In this document: in pieces, positions 1 to 12,560 of the stretch
Layout of the letters: every line of letters starts with the position of its first letter
Numbering within the stretch: position 1 is the stretch's first letter
NCBI GenBank assembly: GCA_951230915.1
Contig: OX579637.1
Span: 27,218,001-27,282,000, forward strand
DNA length: 64,000 bases
Direction: 5' to 3'
Origin: Antitrichia curtipendula
Taxonomy: Eukaryota > Streptophyta > Bryopsida > Hypnales > Leucodontaceae
Notes under the pieces: model-generated
Databases searched by the model: none
Told to the model about the DNA's origin: nothing
The model's input: only the letters and a program-made list of their open reading frames with translations
Translations under genes and position numbers: made by a program

Positions 1-191
1 TTGGGGATCAATGGCATGAGACCCTTCCCTTTCCGCCTCCTACCACTTCTCACCACGTGAAGACTGCTCCACAATTGAAAGGTCGGCAATCTTGGGGAAG
101 AACAATACCAGGGGTTTCTACTCCTGTGCAAACGTCAATTTGTCAATGTTTCTCAATGAAATGTTCGAGAATGTTCGACAATGTTTCAGTT

Positions 192-231
192 CGAAATTGG
201 ACGAAATTGGACGAAATTGGACGAAATTGGA
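192..231. repeat. 10-bp tandem repeat
   Basis: The unit gaaattggac is repeated four times head to tail. It lies in the first 770 bases, where no convincing gene is seen. Confidence 0.8.
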
Positions 232-401
232 GGAGACGGTAATTAGGTTGCGAAATCTTACAAGTGGGAGATGCGATGGTGACGGGGAGTAATTGTGAAA
301 GAGCAAAAATTCGTACTACTTGGTGTCCCGAGAACGCTGGACAGTGCAGGAACGCCCCGCATCCCACTGACTGCACGCAGGAATGAGCTCACGAAACTGA
401 T

Positions 402-644
402 TCAGCTCCGTAATGGCTCAATTCGAAAACACGTCTTCGTAAAACATTCCCGAACAATCTCGGTCATCGACTGCGGGTGTGAAGATTCGTGACACAGGAC
501 ATCGAGGAGCTTGTCGTCGTCCTCCTCCTCAGGACCTTTTGTGTCCTTCGGATGGTCAACTGGGCTGAGCGCCCGCATATCGAAGAATGGATGACTTTCA
601 TCCAATTTTTTGTGTGCAACTTTATTGTTGCTATTGGTAGTCAC
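402..644 (-). other. possible coding remnant, unrecognised
   Basis: An 80-codon open frame on the minus strand with a protein-like composition: an acidic stretch (PEEEDDDKLLD) followed by a mixed hydrophobic and basic tail. The surrounding sequence is less AT-rich than the DNA that follows. No domain is recognised and no matching exon is seen nearby. It may be the end of a decayed gene entering from the left edge of the window, or a chance frame. Confidence 0.2.
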
Positions 645-773
645 ATCATTGATTTTATATAGAGTAGTTTTATATAAACGTGGGCCTTTGGCATCATGTT
701 ATGACACTATTTTTTTGGCGCCTCAAGACCACCATTCTATTAGTGTGATAAAACAAAAAGGTACAATATCTTT

Positions 774-858
774 TACTCCCTCTGTCTCAAAATAATACCA
801 ATGTTTTCTTTGTATTTTACAGAAGAAATACTAATATAATTTTGAGACAAAAGAAGTA
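774..858. mobile_element. Stowaway-like MITE (Tc1/mariner type)
   Basis: The left end reads CTCCCTCTGTCTCAAAAT and the right end is its imperfect inverted copy (ATTTTGAGACAAAAGAAG), with TA on both outer sides. The CTCCCTC start, the TA target duplication and the length of about 80 bp are typical of plant Stowaway MITEs. It has no coding capacity. Confidence 0.75.
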
Positions 859-1377
859 CATTTTAGCACTTTGAGCTTTTTTCCCTTAAAACTTGATTTT
901 GACATTCAAGATTTCTTTTGCTTTTGAGCGAAATTAATAAAATGAAGCTTTCTGAAGTGCAATTTTTATTCCATTTGAAAATTTTAAAAACTCTTTAAAA
1001 ATAAACATTTTAGTGAAGTCTATAGCTAAGGATTTATAACCAAGTTTCTAAATATGGAGTGATATGGAAATTTTCTTTAGACCAAAATGTTTTACCCTAT
1101 AATGTATTTTTTTTATTGAAAACTTTAGATTTTTTGAACATAATTTGTATTTGATATGAATTTTTTTCCTTTATTTTCAAAAATCTATGGTTATTTGAAT
1201 TTTCATTAAGAAATGGTTGAAATTTTTTACAAATTAAGATATATCATTTAGCTTCTAAAAAATAAAACCTAAAATTTTCACTCATGAATAGAGAAGAAGT
1301 GGAGGATACAAAATGAGGGACTTTCAAGTTTGATTACATAATTATAGGCTCTATCCTTAGAGGTTAAGTAGCCTGGT
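859..1377. other. AT-rich spacer, no gene seen
   Basis: Poly-A and poly-T rich DNA without a convincing open frame or RNA gene. Confidence 0.6.
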
Positions 1378-2417
1378 TTAACCCTAAACTTCCAAGTCAT
1401 TTTTTATCATCAAAATCATTCAAAATTTCCATTTCTATTACAAAGTGCAAAAACTTTAAAAAAAAATTTGCATATTTAACCCCTAAAGCACTAAACATGC
1501 TTTTTTGAGAACATAGCATTTTTGGGCAGCTCACTACAAGCGGAGTTTTTATTTTTTTTCTTTGAAATTTTCACACAACATTTTCCCAAGGAGTAGCTTT
1601 AAGGTCCAACAATTTTCATAACTTTTGACAACAAAGTTAAAAAGTTATTGTATGATATGTGATTTCAATGCTCGGCGGGCAGCTCAATTTTTAAAAAAAA
1701 AATCACTTTTCAAAAAAATAAAAATTTGAAACTGGTTCTCTAGATCTATATATGCAACTTTAAGTCTGGAGTTATTTCATTTTGATTAATGGGATGAGAG
1801 TTATGAGGATTTATAGTTTGCGGGTAGTCATGGATAACTATTCATTCTCTACTCTAAAATAAACTTTGAATTTGTTTATCTAATTTAATTTTCAATATTT
1901 TTGAAAAAAAAAAATCCATAAGATGTATATTGTTTATTACAACATTACAACCATTGGGATTAGCATTTTTCAATTTCATAAATAAATTATTAACAATTTT
2001 GTGTTTTGAATCATTTTTTACCTCTTTCTACTTACAATTTTTTTCCTATATGTTTTACAATTCCAAATGATTTGAAAATTTTCAAGCATATAGCCAACTT
2101 GACTTCAAAAATGAATCCAAAGAGTAACCACCATTTTGGACATTTTTTCATACAAATGTGACCTTGTGAAGTGCAGCTGCCCGGTTTTTCGCAGGGACAA
2201 AAAAAGGCTTTTTCTCAATTCAAACACTAATATCTTGCAATCTACACGGTGGAAAATTTTGAAGTTTTTTTCACATATTCTCAAACCAGTTTACTACAAG
2301 ATCCTACGGTTACATGTGTCCAAAAATGTTTTTTTTCTAAAATTTGGTACTTGTATTAGACATGGCAGTTTTGGAGCGTTTTTGGTGAAAACATAGTCAA
2401 AAACCTTTAAGGGTTAA
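1378..2417 (+). mobile_element. TTAA-flanked non-autonomous element, type A
   Basis: Begins TTAACCCTAAACTTCC and ends CCTTTAAGGGTTAA, so it is bounded by TTAA with inverted CCCTAAA-type ends. Its right third (gtgaagtgcagctgcccgg, aatatcttgcaatctac, ggcagttttggagc) recurs at 33720-34653 and 60060-60940, and inverted at 56515-57445. TTAA target sites and CCC..GGG ends are the hallmark of piggyBac elements. It has no transposase frame and is therefore read as non-autonomous. Confidence 0.7.
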
Positions 2418-3110
2418 CTGTAGGATCTTGCACTAAACTAATTTTAAAATGTATAGAAAGAATTTCAAAAACTTTGACCATGTGGATTGCATTTGAAGTG
2501 AATAATTCCAATATTTTTGCACCATGCTTAACTAGATTTTTTAAGGCTTTGAATTGTCTTAGCTTAAAAATTTTGTACTACACGTTTTTAATTTTTAATT
2601 TTTTATATTGAAAATTGAATTGAAAGTTTAGGAAAAATAAATTAATTAATACAATAAAAACTTGATTTTCATTCTTTAAAAAATTGTTAAGTAGAAGTAG
2701 ACATGAAGTTGAAGGAAAAACTAACACTAAAATAGCTCTTAGATGGAATTGAAAATAACCAATTCCAATAATGAAATTGTTCTAGTAAGCTAACAACACC
2801 TTATTGAACTTCTTTTTTTAAATTGTAAGAATTGCATTGAAAAAAGAATCTTATAAGGGTTTTTTTCAAGAAAATGCTAAGATTGCCTAAAAAACAAGAT
2901 TGCCTATAACTTTTTCATTACTTATCCAAATAGAATGAACAAAATCTTTACATGTAGACAGAATACTTTGTATGAGAAAAAAAATTTGAAATTTTTATTT
3001 TGAATTTTTATGATTTTTTTTGTGTTGCCCTAGAGTCTAAATTTTTCTTACCTCACAAATATCCAAGATCAATTGTACAGGAATTCAAAATCTAGAGAAT
3101 GGTCAAATTG
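2414..3110 (+). mobile_element. degenerate TTAA element, type B
   Basis: Starts at the TTAA that closes the preceding type A element. It carries the landmarks of type B copies at 17714-18645 and 32790-33723 in the same order: taggatctt, aactttgaccatgtggattg, attgttctag, aagattgcctataact. The right terminus is too diverged to place. Confidence 0.5.
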
Positions 3111-3700
3111 TCTATTTGTGATTAAAGTCACTTGTATTATAGAATAATATGGTATGTACGTTTATATAGCATACAATTTCACAAATTATAAAGATAATTC
3201 ACTTCCACTCTTATTTCTAAAGGTAATAATTCGCTTGCCAATCCATTACCAATCCTACAGACGCATGAGTGTAGTCCCAATCCTACCTAGTAAGACCCGC
3301 TTTATTGACAAATTGTCTGGGATAAACTACAAATTGTTATGCAAATGCACTGTCAGACCTAATCAGAATGCAAACGTAGATGATATAGTTTTTGTACACA
3401 AGTTCTTTAATTACAAGTGATATACGTTGCCATTGACAAATTATCCCAATCACTACTTACTAGCCTCATTACAAAAGTAGGATGCAAACTCAAATCCATC
3501 TTAGTCCTACATATGACAAATTGTCCCTATCTGATGCAGGGCATGATATGTGGTGCAAATTTCTTAAAACATCATCCATATCTAGCTATAAAGGTAGCAC
3601 AACAATTTGTTAGTATTCCAAATCTCCGAATGCAAGTGTCATTAACCTCATAACCCAATTAATCGGACAATTGGTCAAGGTATCAATTTATTCAATGCTA
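3056..3700. repeat. dispersed repeat, copy 1
   Basis: Shares ordered blocks with 6730-7270: atccaaga, a (c)tagag/ggaa(a)tggtcaaat block, taaagtcac, then several variants of gacaaattgtc. The copies are strongly diverged and no coding frame is shared. Family unknown. Confidence 0.45.
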
Positions 3701-3849
3701 GTGGAGAGTAAATCAGATAGTCATCTAGATTACTATAAGAGAAAGGGGTGTTTTAAGTAGTGTCCTAGACATCACATCTTTTAAGTAACGTCTTTTAAGT
3801 AAGGTTTTAAGTAAAATTTTACTAGAAAGACAATCTTTTTAGTAAAATC

Positions 3850-4245
3850 AATACCTTAAGTTAGGTTGTTTGTTTGTTTGTTTGTTTGTTTGTTTGTTTT
3901 GTTTTGTTTGTTTTGTTTTGTCACGTTGAGATCTTCCGGACCGTGCGTCCCCCGGTCGCGTGCTTGATACCATTGGAAAGCTCTCGCCAAGGAAAGGTGC
4001 ACCGGCTTGGTTCCGTGGCATTTGGAGCTACGGTGGAAAAGTTATTGAATTTCAAAATATTTATGGATCACAAAATTAGAAAATTTCTTTTACTTTGATT
4101 TTGGTGGCGTTCTTGGTACTGTCAAAAAGCTCTCGCTGAGGAGGGGTGCATCGGCTTGGTTTCATTGCATTTGGAGCTACGGTGTGAAAATTATTGAACT
4201 TCAAATTTTGGGCCAATGGCACAAGGGCACACTAGTTTTACTTAA
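3850..4245 (+). repeat. dispersed repeat with (GTTT)n head, copy 1
   Basis: Opens with accttaagttagg and a GTTT/GTTTT microsatellite (about 3866-3921), followed by cacgttgagatctt and two related sub-repeats containing aaagctctcgc and tttggagctacggtg. It ends ccaatggcacaagggcacac. An inverted copy with the same two ends lies at 47535-47858. The GC-rich body stands out from its surroundings. It could be a SINE-like or other short element; no clear A or B box was found. Confidence 0.6.
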
Positions 4246-4452
4246 AACCTTATTTAAAAGACGTTGCTTTTTAATGAATTAAAAAGTAATCAATAGTTTT
4301 ATTTTCATCATTTATACTTTTTGTTTTATCATGTTTTACATTTTTATCATGTCTTTTTTTAAATTTTGTTTTGTTTTTGTTTTTATGTTTAGTATTATTT
4401 TCTTAAATTTTATTTCCATAATTTTCCATTTATTTAATAAATTTTTCAATCA
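4246..4452. other. AT-rich spacer
   Basis: T-rich sequence with no gene seen. Confidence 0.5.
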
Positions 4453-4482
4453 TATATATATATATATATATATAAAATATAT
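4453..4482. repeat. (TA)n microsatellite
   Basis: A run of about ten TA units. Confidence 0.8.
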
Positions 4483-4540
4483 TTTAATATATTTTAATAT
4501 ATTTATATTTCCATGATTTTAGATTTTAGATTTTATAAAG

Positions 4541-4770
4541 TTATTATTATTATTATCATCATTTTATAAAATTACTATTACTATTATTATCATCATTTTA
4601 TAAAATTACTATTATTATTATTATTATCATTTTATAAAATTACTATTATTATTATTATTATCATTTTATAAAATTACTATTATTATTATTATTATTATTA
4701 TTATTATCATTTTATAAAATTACTAATATTATTATTATTGTCATTTTGTAATTATTATTATTTTTTTATT
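4541..4770. repeat. compound ATT minisatellite
   Basis: Units of tcattttataaaattacta, each followed by a variable run of tta/att triplets, are repeated about five times. The palindromic ttttataaaa core is kept while the triplet run length changes. Confidence 0.8.
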
Positions 4771-4909
4771 ATTCAATCACCAAAATCATCAATAATACCA
4801 AATTGAACTTGCTGAAGCAAATTATAACACTGAACTCAAAAATCCCAAGACCAAATAACCAACCTAAATGAAGGCATTATAATCAATCTTCCACCACTCT
4901 TTCCCCTTC

Positions 4910-5820
4910 TTAACCCCTAAATGCCCAAAGTCCCTTCAAGGGACACTTGGGATTTCAGGCAGGCTTCTGTGACCTGAAATTTTGACTTGATTTTTTGAAA
5001 CTCTTTTTGAAGATAGGAAATCACATAAGCTTTCTAAATTTTTTTTTTTTTTCAATTAGTGCACAGAAGAAAAAGTTTTGCCATCCAAAGTCTTAAAAGC
5101 AATTTGCCGAGTAGAAAAAAAAAAATCAATTTTTTTAGTTTTTAATTTTTTTCCTAAAAGATTATGTTTTTGTCTACATTTGAAGCTTTGATTCATTCTA
5201 TTTGGACTAAAAATGAAAAAATTATAGACAATCTTTTTTTTTAGGCAATCTAAGTATTTTCCAAAAAACAATTTATAAAATACAATTTAAATGCAGTTTT
5301 CAAATGTTTTTTTTTTTTTTTGGCAGGATTAAGTTTGTTTGCAAGAATAATCCCACCATTGGGATTATGGGTGTTTTAATTCTATCTTAGAGCTATTAAC
5401 AATTTAGTATTTTGTTCAATCTCAGACTTACTTCTATTTAACAATTTTTTTATATGTAAAAATCAAATTTTGACATTCTGAAATTTTTTTTCCTACACTA
5501 TCAACTCAAATGTTCAACATAGATTTTTTTAATTTTATAGTGTATAGTACAAAAAATTTCCACAAAGGGCAGTCAAATTCATCTGGAATTGCAAACTAGA
5601 GTTCAAAAAAGTTTATTTTTCCAACTTCAAATGTTCAATTCTTCTAATCTGTACAGTCAAACTTCATGAAATTCTTAACACATGATTTGAGGCAAGTGAA
5701 GTACAAGTTCCTACAATTGGATTGTAAAAAAAAAAATTTGATTTCTTAAGTGATTGCAACAAAAATGGCAATTTTCAATGGTTACAAAGCCAAAAAATGC
5801 CTTGGGCACTTAGAAGTTAA
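4910..5820 (-). mobile_element. TTAA-flanked element, type B, inverted
   Basis: Left end TTAACCCCTAAATGCCC, right end gggcacttagaagTTAA. Read on the minus strand the landmarks run in type B order (gattgt..ctcat, aatcccaatggtgggat, aagtagaagtaag). The block after the left end (cttcaagggacacttgggat) matches, inverted, the right end of the copy at 32790-33723. Length about 0.91 kb. Confidence 0.6.
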
Positions 5821-6729
5821 AATAAACAGACCTTAGCTTAATTATAATAGAGTTCAAACCTATATCCATTGATTCTAATAGGAAGAAATTTGCCTTCAAA
5901 GTCCTTCTATTGTCCAGATCCATTTGGACTTATATTTGTCACCTCATAAGGTTCCAACCAACAAATTTGTAACTTCCCTGAAAACTTCACTATTAAAAGA
6001 ATTCGGTCCAAATGAAGACAAAATCAATAGAAACTGTATTGATTTTCCTATGGGTTAGGAACATTTGGTTTGGACCACCCATCAACGCATTTTTGTTGGA
6101 TTTTTTTGATCAAAACTCAAAATACTAAAACAACAACAACAAAAAAAAAGAAATTTGTTTTTGCTATCCTACCTGCCATGGACAAGGTTCAAAACCACTT
6201 GGTTATGAGCCACCAACCCATTGCACCATGGTTGAAGATCCATGTTAAAAAGTTATACTGGTATATGACTTTCATTTATTTATTTTTATTCATTTTTTCA
6301 TTTTTTTTCTCAATTTTGCAAAGTTAGCAAACTTTGAAGGCCTTTTTCTCCTTCATTATAAGTCCAATTTTCATAGGACTTGTTAGAAATGGTTTATATT
6401 AAAGTCTAGTTTAATGGTGAAATTTTCATTTTTTTCTTACTTGTTTTGAAAATTTGACAAGGATTTTTCTAGAGGTAACTTATTTAATCTTTTTTGTTTT
6501 TCATTTTGCAAAATATTAGAATTAAATAATTCAATTGTTGAATAGTTGAAATTTAGAATTTTAAATATTTTAGAACTTAGATTTTGAATAGTTCAACATT
6601 CAAAATTCAAATTTTAATTCCTAGTTTACTATTGTCATCTCAAGGGACAAAATGGATTTCAAGCAAGTTTTTATCACCTCAGGTTTTAGTGAAACTTTGT
6701 TATAAAATATGTAGTCTAGGTTTTGCTTA
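5821..6729. other. AT-rich spacer, no gene seen
   Basis: Low-complexity A/T-rich DNA; only short unsupported frames are present. Confidence 0.5.
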
Positions 6730-7270
6730 ACTCGCAAAAATCCAAGACTATAGTATAGGGGTTCCAAAAATCTAGGGAAATGGTCAAATCATCTATTGTT
6801 CTGTAGCTAAAGTCACATGTATATTAGATTTATGAGAATATGTATATTTATATGTTATTTAGTTTGTAAAATTAGACTTTCATTTATTCATTTCATATAC
6901 CAGTATAACTTATTAGACTGGTATATGACTCTTATTCCCAGGGATTCAAATTCTGTTCTAAGTCCTTTACAAATGTATGCAGACACAATGTATAAAGTCT
7001 CAGTCCTATATAGTGTTCTAAAGGAGGTCAAATAGTTTGGTCAACACTTCAAGTTTGGTCAAACTGTCTTATGCAATGCATGATTTAGACCTAATCATTT
7101 CAAGATAGTATTTTGAAAATAATACACGTAATTCTTTAATTATTCCTTTTTTATGTGAATTGGTCAAATTGTCCGGTAAGTGCTCGCCATGAGCAATCCT
7201 AATGCAAGAATGCCTAAGTCCGTCTTTGGTCAAATTGTCCAATTAATGCAGAGTATGCAAGTTTAGGTTT
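6730..7270. repeat. dispersed repeat, copy 2
   Basis: Diverged relative of 3056-3700 in the same orientation. It shares the tagggaaatggtcaaat and taaagtcacatgta blocks and repeated tggtcaaattgtcc motifs. Confidence 0.45.
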
Positions 7271-8950
7271 TATATCCAAAATTTGTCTTTCCCCTTTTGC
7301 TATTCTCTTGTATTTTAAGGTCAAATTGTCATATGGTCAAATGGTCCAGTGTCACAACACTGTTAATTCAAACACAAAACATTGGAATAATTCACAATTT
7401 GTCCAAACTAATAAACCCTAAGACCAAACACTAAAATTTCATATAATTTGCTCAAAAGGACCTAAGACCACATTGAACCAGCCCTCAAACCATGCAAAAC
7501 TGACCCAAAACCATGAAGATAAACTTAAAATGCAAAAATAGGCCCTAAAATCCCTGAAATTTGCAAATTAATGTTCAAATGGCCTATAACTGCAGAATTC
7601 AGCTCTTATGACCATGCAATGGTACCCTATTACCGTGCGCCGCTCCCTATGGCCATGTGCACATCTTGTGAATCCATGATTTCAGCAAGCTTCACAGACT
7701 GCTGCATCTGCCCATTCGGATTCCAATTTCAAAAATTTGTGCAATTTGTCAGAAATTTATGGTTGAGATATGATCTATTGATCAATCTGAGCGTTTCAAT
7801 TCTCCAATTGATCAAATTGAGACATTTTTTTGTAATTTCAAAGATCGGAGATGAACCAAGAACTGCGTGACTCAATCACAAATTTCAATCAAAACTACAA
7901 AATCTATAGACATTTCCTCTAGAATTTACACCAAGATTCTTCCTCTAGCACGATTACTCCTCTACCAGTCTGCTCTTGATCTCTCACCAATTGTCGTGTG
8001 ATTTGTACAATCAATCACCAGGATTCTTCACCACAATTTTGATTCACAGAGACTCCATGGATCTGTGATGAGTTTTTTTTAGACAAATCCTTCATGTTTG
8101 CTCTCTGGACTCACACAATGAGAATTTCAATTTTGTGATTCTTCTCCAGCACTTTTGGATCCAACTTGCACAAGGATTTGAGTGACAGATTGCGTGGCAA
8201 CAAACTATTCCTTGCAAATTCAGATTTCGATCTTTGTAATTTGAATCCCAATCTTCAATTTCCAATTCACCGCTCCATACACTGATTGCTTTCTGCAGAA
8301 TTTTCTTTCAGACTCCTGAGATTCTCTTTCACAGTGTAGTCCAGATAGTTGGCAAGTGCAACTTCAAATTGCTCATTGGATTTGTATGAATCCTTCACTC
8401 CTTTGCCAATTTTTTTCTTAGTTTATTATTATTGCAATTAATTTTCTCCGGATTTTCTTTCCACTCCAAATTCTCACAAAAATTTCAAAATTATATATAT
8501 CAACACAAAAATCCCAACACACATGTAATGTGAACTCTCGCAAAGATATACAAAAATGCTCAATATAATAATTATATTTATATATATATATAAATTTAGG
8601 TCTTACAATGCTATATTTTTCATTTATTTTTGACTATATAATCTAAAAAATGAGCGGTTGTGACCTTTGTGAAAAGGTGTGACCAAGGTTTGCACCCCAT
8701 TCATTTATTTTTATTTTTTATTTTTTATTTTTATTATTTTTTTCATCCTATCTAAATGTTTCTATTCACACTATTGAATCATTTTTAACTTTAAAAGTAA
8801 CTTTATTTCTATTTTTTCTCAAATAAGGGGCCCCTAATAGGTCATTTTTATTGAAATGATTAATTTTAAAAAATAAATCTTTGTTTATATAGCCCCCTAC
8901 TTAGCCTATTGACGTCCCCGTCAATAATACTTAGGTCTCTTGTTTTGTCT
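7271..8950. other. spacer, no gene supported
   Basis: AT-rich sequence with a (TA)n run near 8573-8596. A 99-codon plus-strand frame at 7571-7870 has no recognisable domain and is not called. Confidence 0.45.
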
Positions 8951-11774
8951 TTAGTCTTGTTCTCGTATCCGCTTTGCATATGCTCTAGCCGCTGTTCTCC
9001 CAATATCTGGATTTTCTTCGAGTATCTTTGAATTGTTGGTGTGCTGGTTTGTTAACCATCTTGTGAAGGGCTTGTGTCGGTTTGTTTGGTTAATAAGAGC
9101 TGAGTGGGCGCCGCAAAAGAAATGAGTAAGGGCCATAACTTCTAGTAACCAAAACCATCGAGAAGTTTTGTACTAGATTTTGGTCAGAATATGAAACTCT
9201 GGACAGAATTTATCAAACTTGTTGACATTGACAATAATTCCGTGAGTCTCGCACATCATTCTCAAGAAATCACAAAAGATGTTGCTCGAAAACATACTGG
9301 ATTTGTATGTGTAATATGTTCTTTGTAGAAAGATCCATAGACTTGTACACACGATGCTGCACTATCCGTTGTTCCCGGTATAATCGGCCGATTATATTCT
9401 ATAGAATCAATAGTGGCTTTGGGATCCCATTTGTACTTTCTTTGACATTGGCAAAAGTGGTTATTAGCTACCACTGCTGCTGGTGGGTTTTCTTCCCATC
9501 CTGAAGATACATACGGATATAATTTGTCATAAGGCTAGTGTTCAGTGATTGATAATCCATAGTCTTCAGCTAACCATTCTAGGGCTTTCTAAGAAGGAAC
9601 TGGTCTCTCTTTTTCCATGTTATCATACATGTGATAATACTGTCCCAAAAATTGACAAGAGGTGAACTTTGAACTTAGGACTTTAGTATAATCCAAGATG
9701 CTGGCTGATAGGATGCAGGTGGTAATCCAAACTTAGATGTTTTCATAACATTGCTAAGCATCAAATTCCCTTTCCCAAGAGCATCCAAGGTCTGGATTAG
9801 TCTGATATAACTACTTTGGAGATTGTATATATAATGATTGGTGGTTAGCTCACCTCTTTGTGCAACAACCTCACGATTAGTTACCGTAGCCAATAAAAAA
9901 AGAATATCACCTTGATTTTTCACTTGCTCACGTAGTTGAGTCAATTCCACTTTCCTCTTGTCCCGGATTTCTTTTCTAGCTAAGAAATCTAGATTAATTG
10001 TAGATTATTGATCGGCAATTTGTACTTTTCTTTTTGGTATATCCAATAAATCTTCACGTCGTCTCTGACTTAACTCTTTTTCCAAGGTTACATAGTATAG
10101 CAATGCTTTGGCCCCTAGATCGACAATAGGATAGAAGAAGGCCGACCAATTGGTCAAAATGAGGTCACCACAAACTATCATCTCACAAAGGAGATTCTAC
10201 ATGTTGTCAAACTTTGTTGTTGTCTCTCAAGCCTCTTCAAATTGATCTTCTCATATCTTTTGACCTTTTTCCAATGTAAGTATACTAAGGCATATGTTAC
10301 ATTGGAGCTCATAGGCTCAATATAAGGAAATGTGGGTGCTGAATCTTGTTGATGCTGCCACATACATTGCTTGATTCCAGCAACCAAATCTCTTGCAGTG
10401 TCCAACTCTTGGTGTAACTCATCATTGGTACTAACCAATAGTTGAATGGTTTGCTCCAATTCATTTATTTTTTTGGTAGTAGTCATTTTCTCTGACTCTT
10501 GTACTTTAGGTTGATTCTTAACTTCTTCTAATTGACTTTTAAGGGCTGAATTTCATCTTGCATTCCATCCATTTGTAACTAACCTCATATTCATTATAAT
10601 GGGAGTTTTCCAATGAAATGGGAGGAAAAATTTCCAAAATTAAAAAAGAATAGGTCAATGCGACAAAAGATTTTATGTCAATTTAACTCGATTCGAGTTG
10701 AAAACTCCCATTTTAATGAAAATTGGTGATTTCAGATGAAAATTGGTGATTTTGGTCAAAATTTGTAATGTTTATTTTGGGAGGTCCCTAATCTCCCATT
10801 ATAATGAATATGGTGATAACTCCATAAACCGGGAATTTTCCTCAATTTCATTTTTACTTTTTGAAGTTCTTCGCACTGCAAGTTTAAAACTCAACACTCT
10901 TTTGTTTTTGCCCCCAAGGCAAACTCAGTTGCTCTATGCATATCTTGGAGTTTAATTCTTAAAACCTCCAATTTCCTTGCTTGTTCTTGCCATGCAATTT
11001 CTTTGGTTTCATAAGAATCTAGTTCCAAATTTATAAGTTGCTAGTTTTCCTGATATTCTTTGATAACTTGAAGTAAATCAGCATGAGAACTTGATTCACT
11101 CTCAGTAGTGCCAACATTTGACTCTTTTGGTAGTGAGTTTGTCACAGATAGTCCTTTCTCCTTTTCCTTCTCTAGAACTAGTGCAAAAATGTCATTATCA
11201 ATTGGAATCTCCAATAATGGCTCCTTCTCCATATAATTGAAGCTATATTGACAGAATGCTGATAGAAGATGAGCTGATATCAAGAATATGGGATTTTGAT
11301 TCTTCTTAGCAACCGTTTTTCTCAAAAATCAACATATAGTCATAAGCTAAAAATGGCCAATCAATTCTTCCTCCTCTCCATGCTTTAAGTCCAATATGGA
11401 TGACTTCATTCGTCCCAATCATAAACTGAGGAGCCCACAAAAAGTGTTGATTGATGAATATCATAAGTATCGATAAAATCTGATCTGGAATCTAACAAAG
11501 GTCCCATCCATCAGCTACTTTTGCTTTAGCAAGATTTTGTTTGAAGACTTCAATCTTTTCTTCAATGGTGAGATGTATAAATAAAATACATCTATCTCCT
11601 CTCAATGGCATCTTCAAAATTCCAGCTAACCCTTTTGGTGTAAGCTTCACTATTCTGTCTTGGAGTATAACTTCTGTCATCTTGCCATAGTCATTGGTAA
11701 CAATGAATTCCTTGATCAATTGCATGTCTCAGGGAGGCCATATGAATTGAAAGTATTCCCAAATTCCTGCTTTC
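8951..11774 (-). pseudogene. decayed protein-coding gene, unrecognised, coiled-coil rich
   Basis: A long minus-strand coding remnant. Protein-like blocks follow one another from about 11725 down to 8951 but switch frame at least three times (around 11320, 9700 and 9260). They are also broken by in-frame stops, for example TAA after IADQ near 10015 and a TAG near 9590. Visible blocks include a basic-hydrophobic start (LTPKGLAGILKMPLRGD, about 11600), heptad-rich coiled-coil segments (10180-10490 and 9900-10080) and a C-terminal block ending ARAYAKRIREQD. At its 5' side the frame runs into a TTAA element (11775), which appears to have cut the gene. A GC-rich box array at 12187-12560 lies beyond and may be its old promoter. 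A retroelement gag-like origin is possible but not shown. Confidence 0.55.
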
Positions 11775-12005
11775 TTTAACCCCTAAAGGACCAGCTTGCA
11801 GAATTTGGCAACATAAAAAAATTGGGCAGGTACATGTGGCCAAAGATTTGCAAGTTTGAGGAAGATACTTTAATAGAAGTTGTGGACAAGGAGTATCTTT
11901 CATTTGAATTAAATTTTATGACATTTGGAAATGTAATTTAAGAGTTATGGCTTGATATATTGTTGTTTTTTTGTAAAAGGGCAGAACGGGCAAAATCATT
12001 TACAC
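11775..12005 (+). mobile_element. TTAA element, type A, left part only
   Basis: TTAACCCCTAAAGGACCAGC starts at 11775. The following sequence (gggcaggtacatgtggcc, atttgcaa, tatctttcat) matches the left part of the type A copy at 33720. Similarity fades near 12000, so the right half is missing. It interrupts the decayed gene at 8951-11774. Confidence 0.6.
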
Positions 12006-12186
12006 TGGAGTCAAAAATTTTGAAATGAGCCCATCAACTGCTGGGCAAGTGACAGCAGGGTTGTCTTGTCTGACAGATTTTTGGGTTTTGGTGTCGCGTT
12101 GTCTGTCTGAGACGTGACGTCGCGTAACAAATGTCGAGTATGCATGACAAGCCTCGTCGCGTAATTTTTTAGGGTTTGGTTTTTTT

Positions 12187-12560
12187 TTACCCCCCGGTAA
12201 ATGGGATGTCTGACGTGGATGGCGCGGAATGCTGACCTGGAGTGCGACCGCGGGTAGGGGCGCAAGCGGGTCCAGAAGAGGCGACCGCAGGTCCGCTAAG
12301 TAGGGCGAGTGCGGGTGGAAAGTAGTGGGCGACTGAAGGTGGGGGCGACTGTCGGTCCACTGCCTGTGCGAGTGCGGGTGGAAAAGGTAGGGCGACCAAC
12401 GGTGGGGGCGACCGCCGGTCCACTGCCTGTGCAAGTGCGGGTGGAAAAGGTAGGGTGACCAACGGTGGGGGCGACCGCCGGTTCAACTCTCAGGCGAGTG
12501 CAGGTTCCAGTCCGGTAGGCGACCGCGACTAGGGCAACTGCGGGTCTACGTGGGGCGACT
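12187..12560 (-). promoter_or_regulatory. GC-rich palindromic-box array 1
   Basis: About three units of ~63 bp, each containing gggcgaccgccggtcc or a variant, followed by a gcgagtgcgggt-type box. The two-box alternation is the same as upstream of the hAT, WCHI-domain and kinase-like genes. Its orientation fits a minus-strand gene, here the decayed gene to the left. The open frames through it only reflect high GC content. Confidence 0.6.

Noticed and set aside
12000..12486. Overlapping Pro/Arg/Ser-rich frames on the minus strand
   Set aside because: They follow the GC-rich box array, exist in several frames at once and have repeat-driven composition; not real genes.
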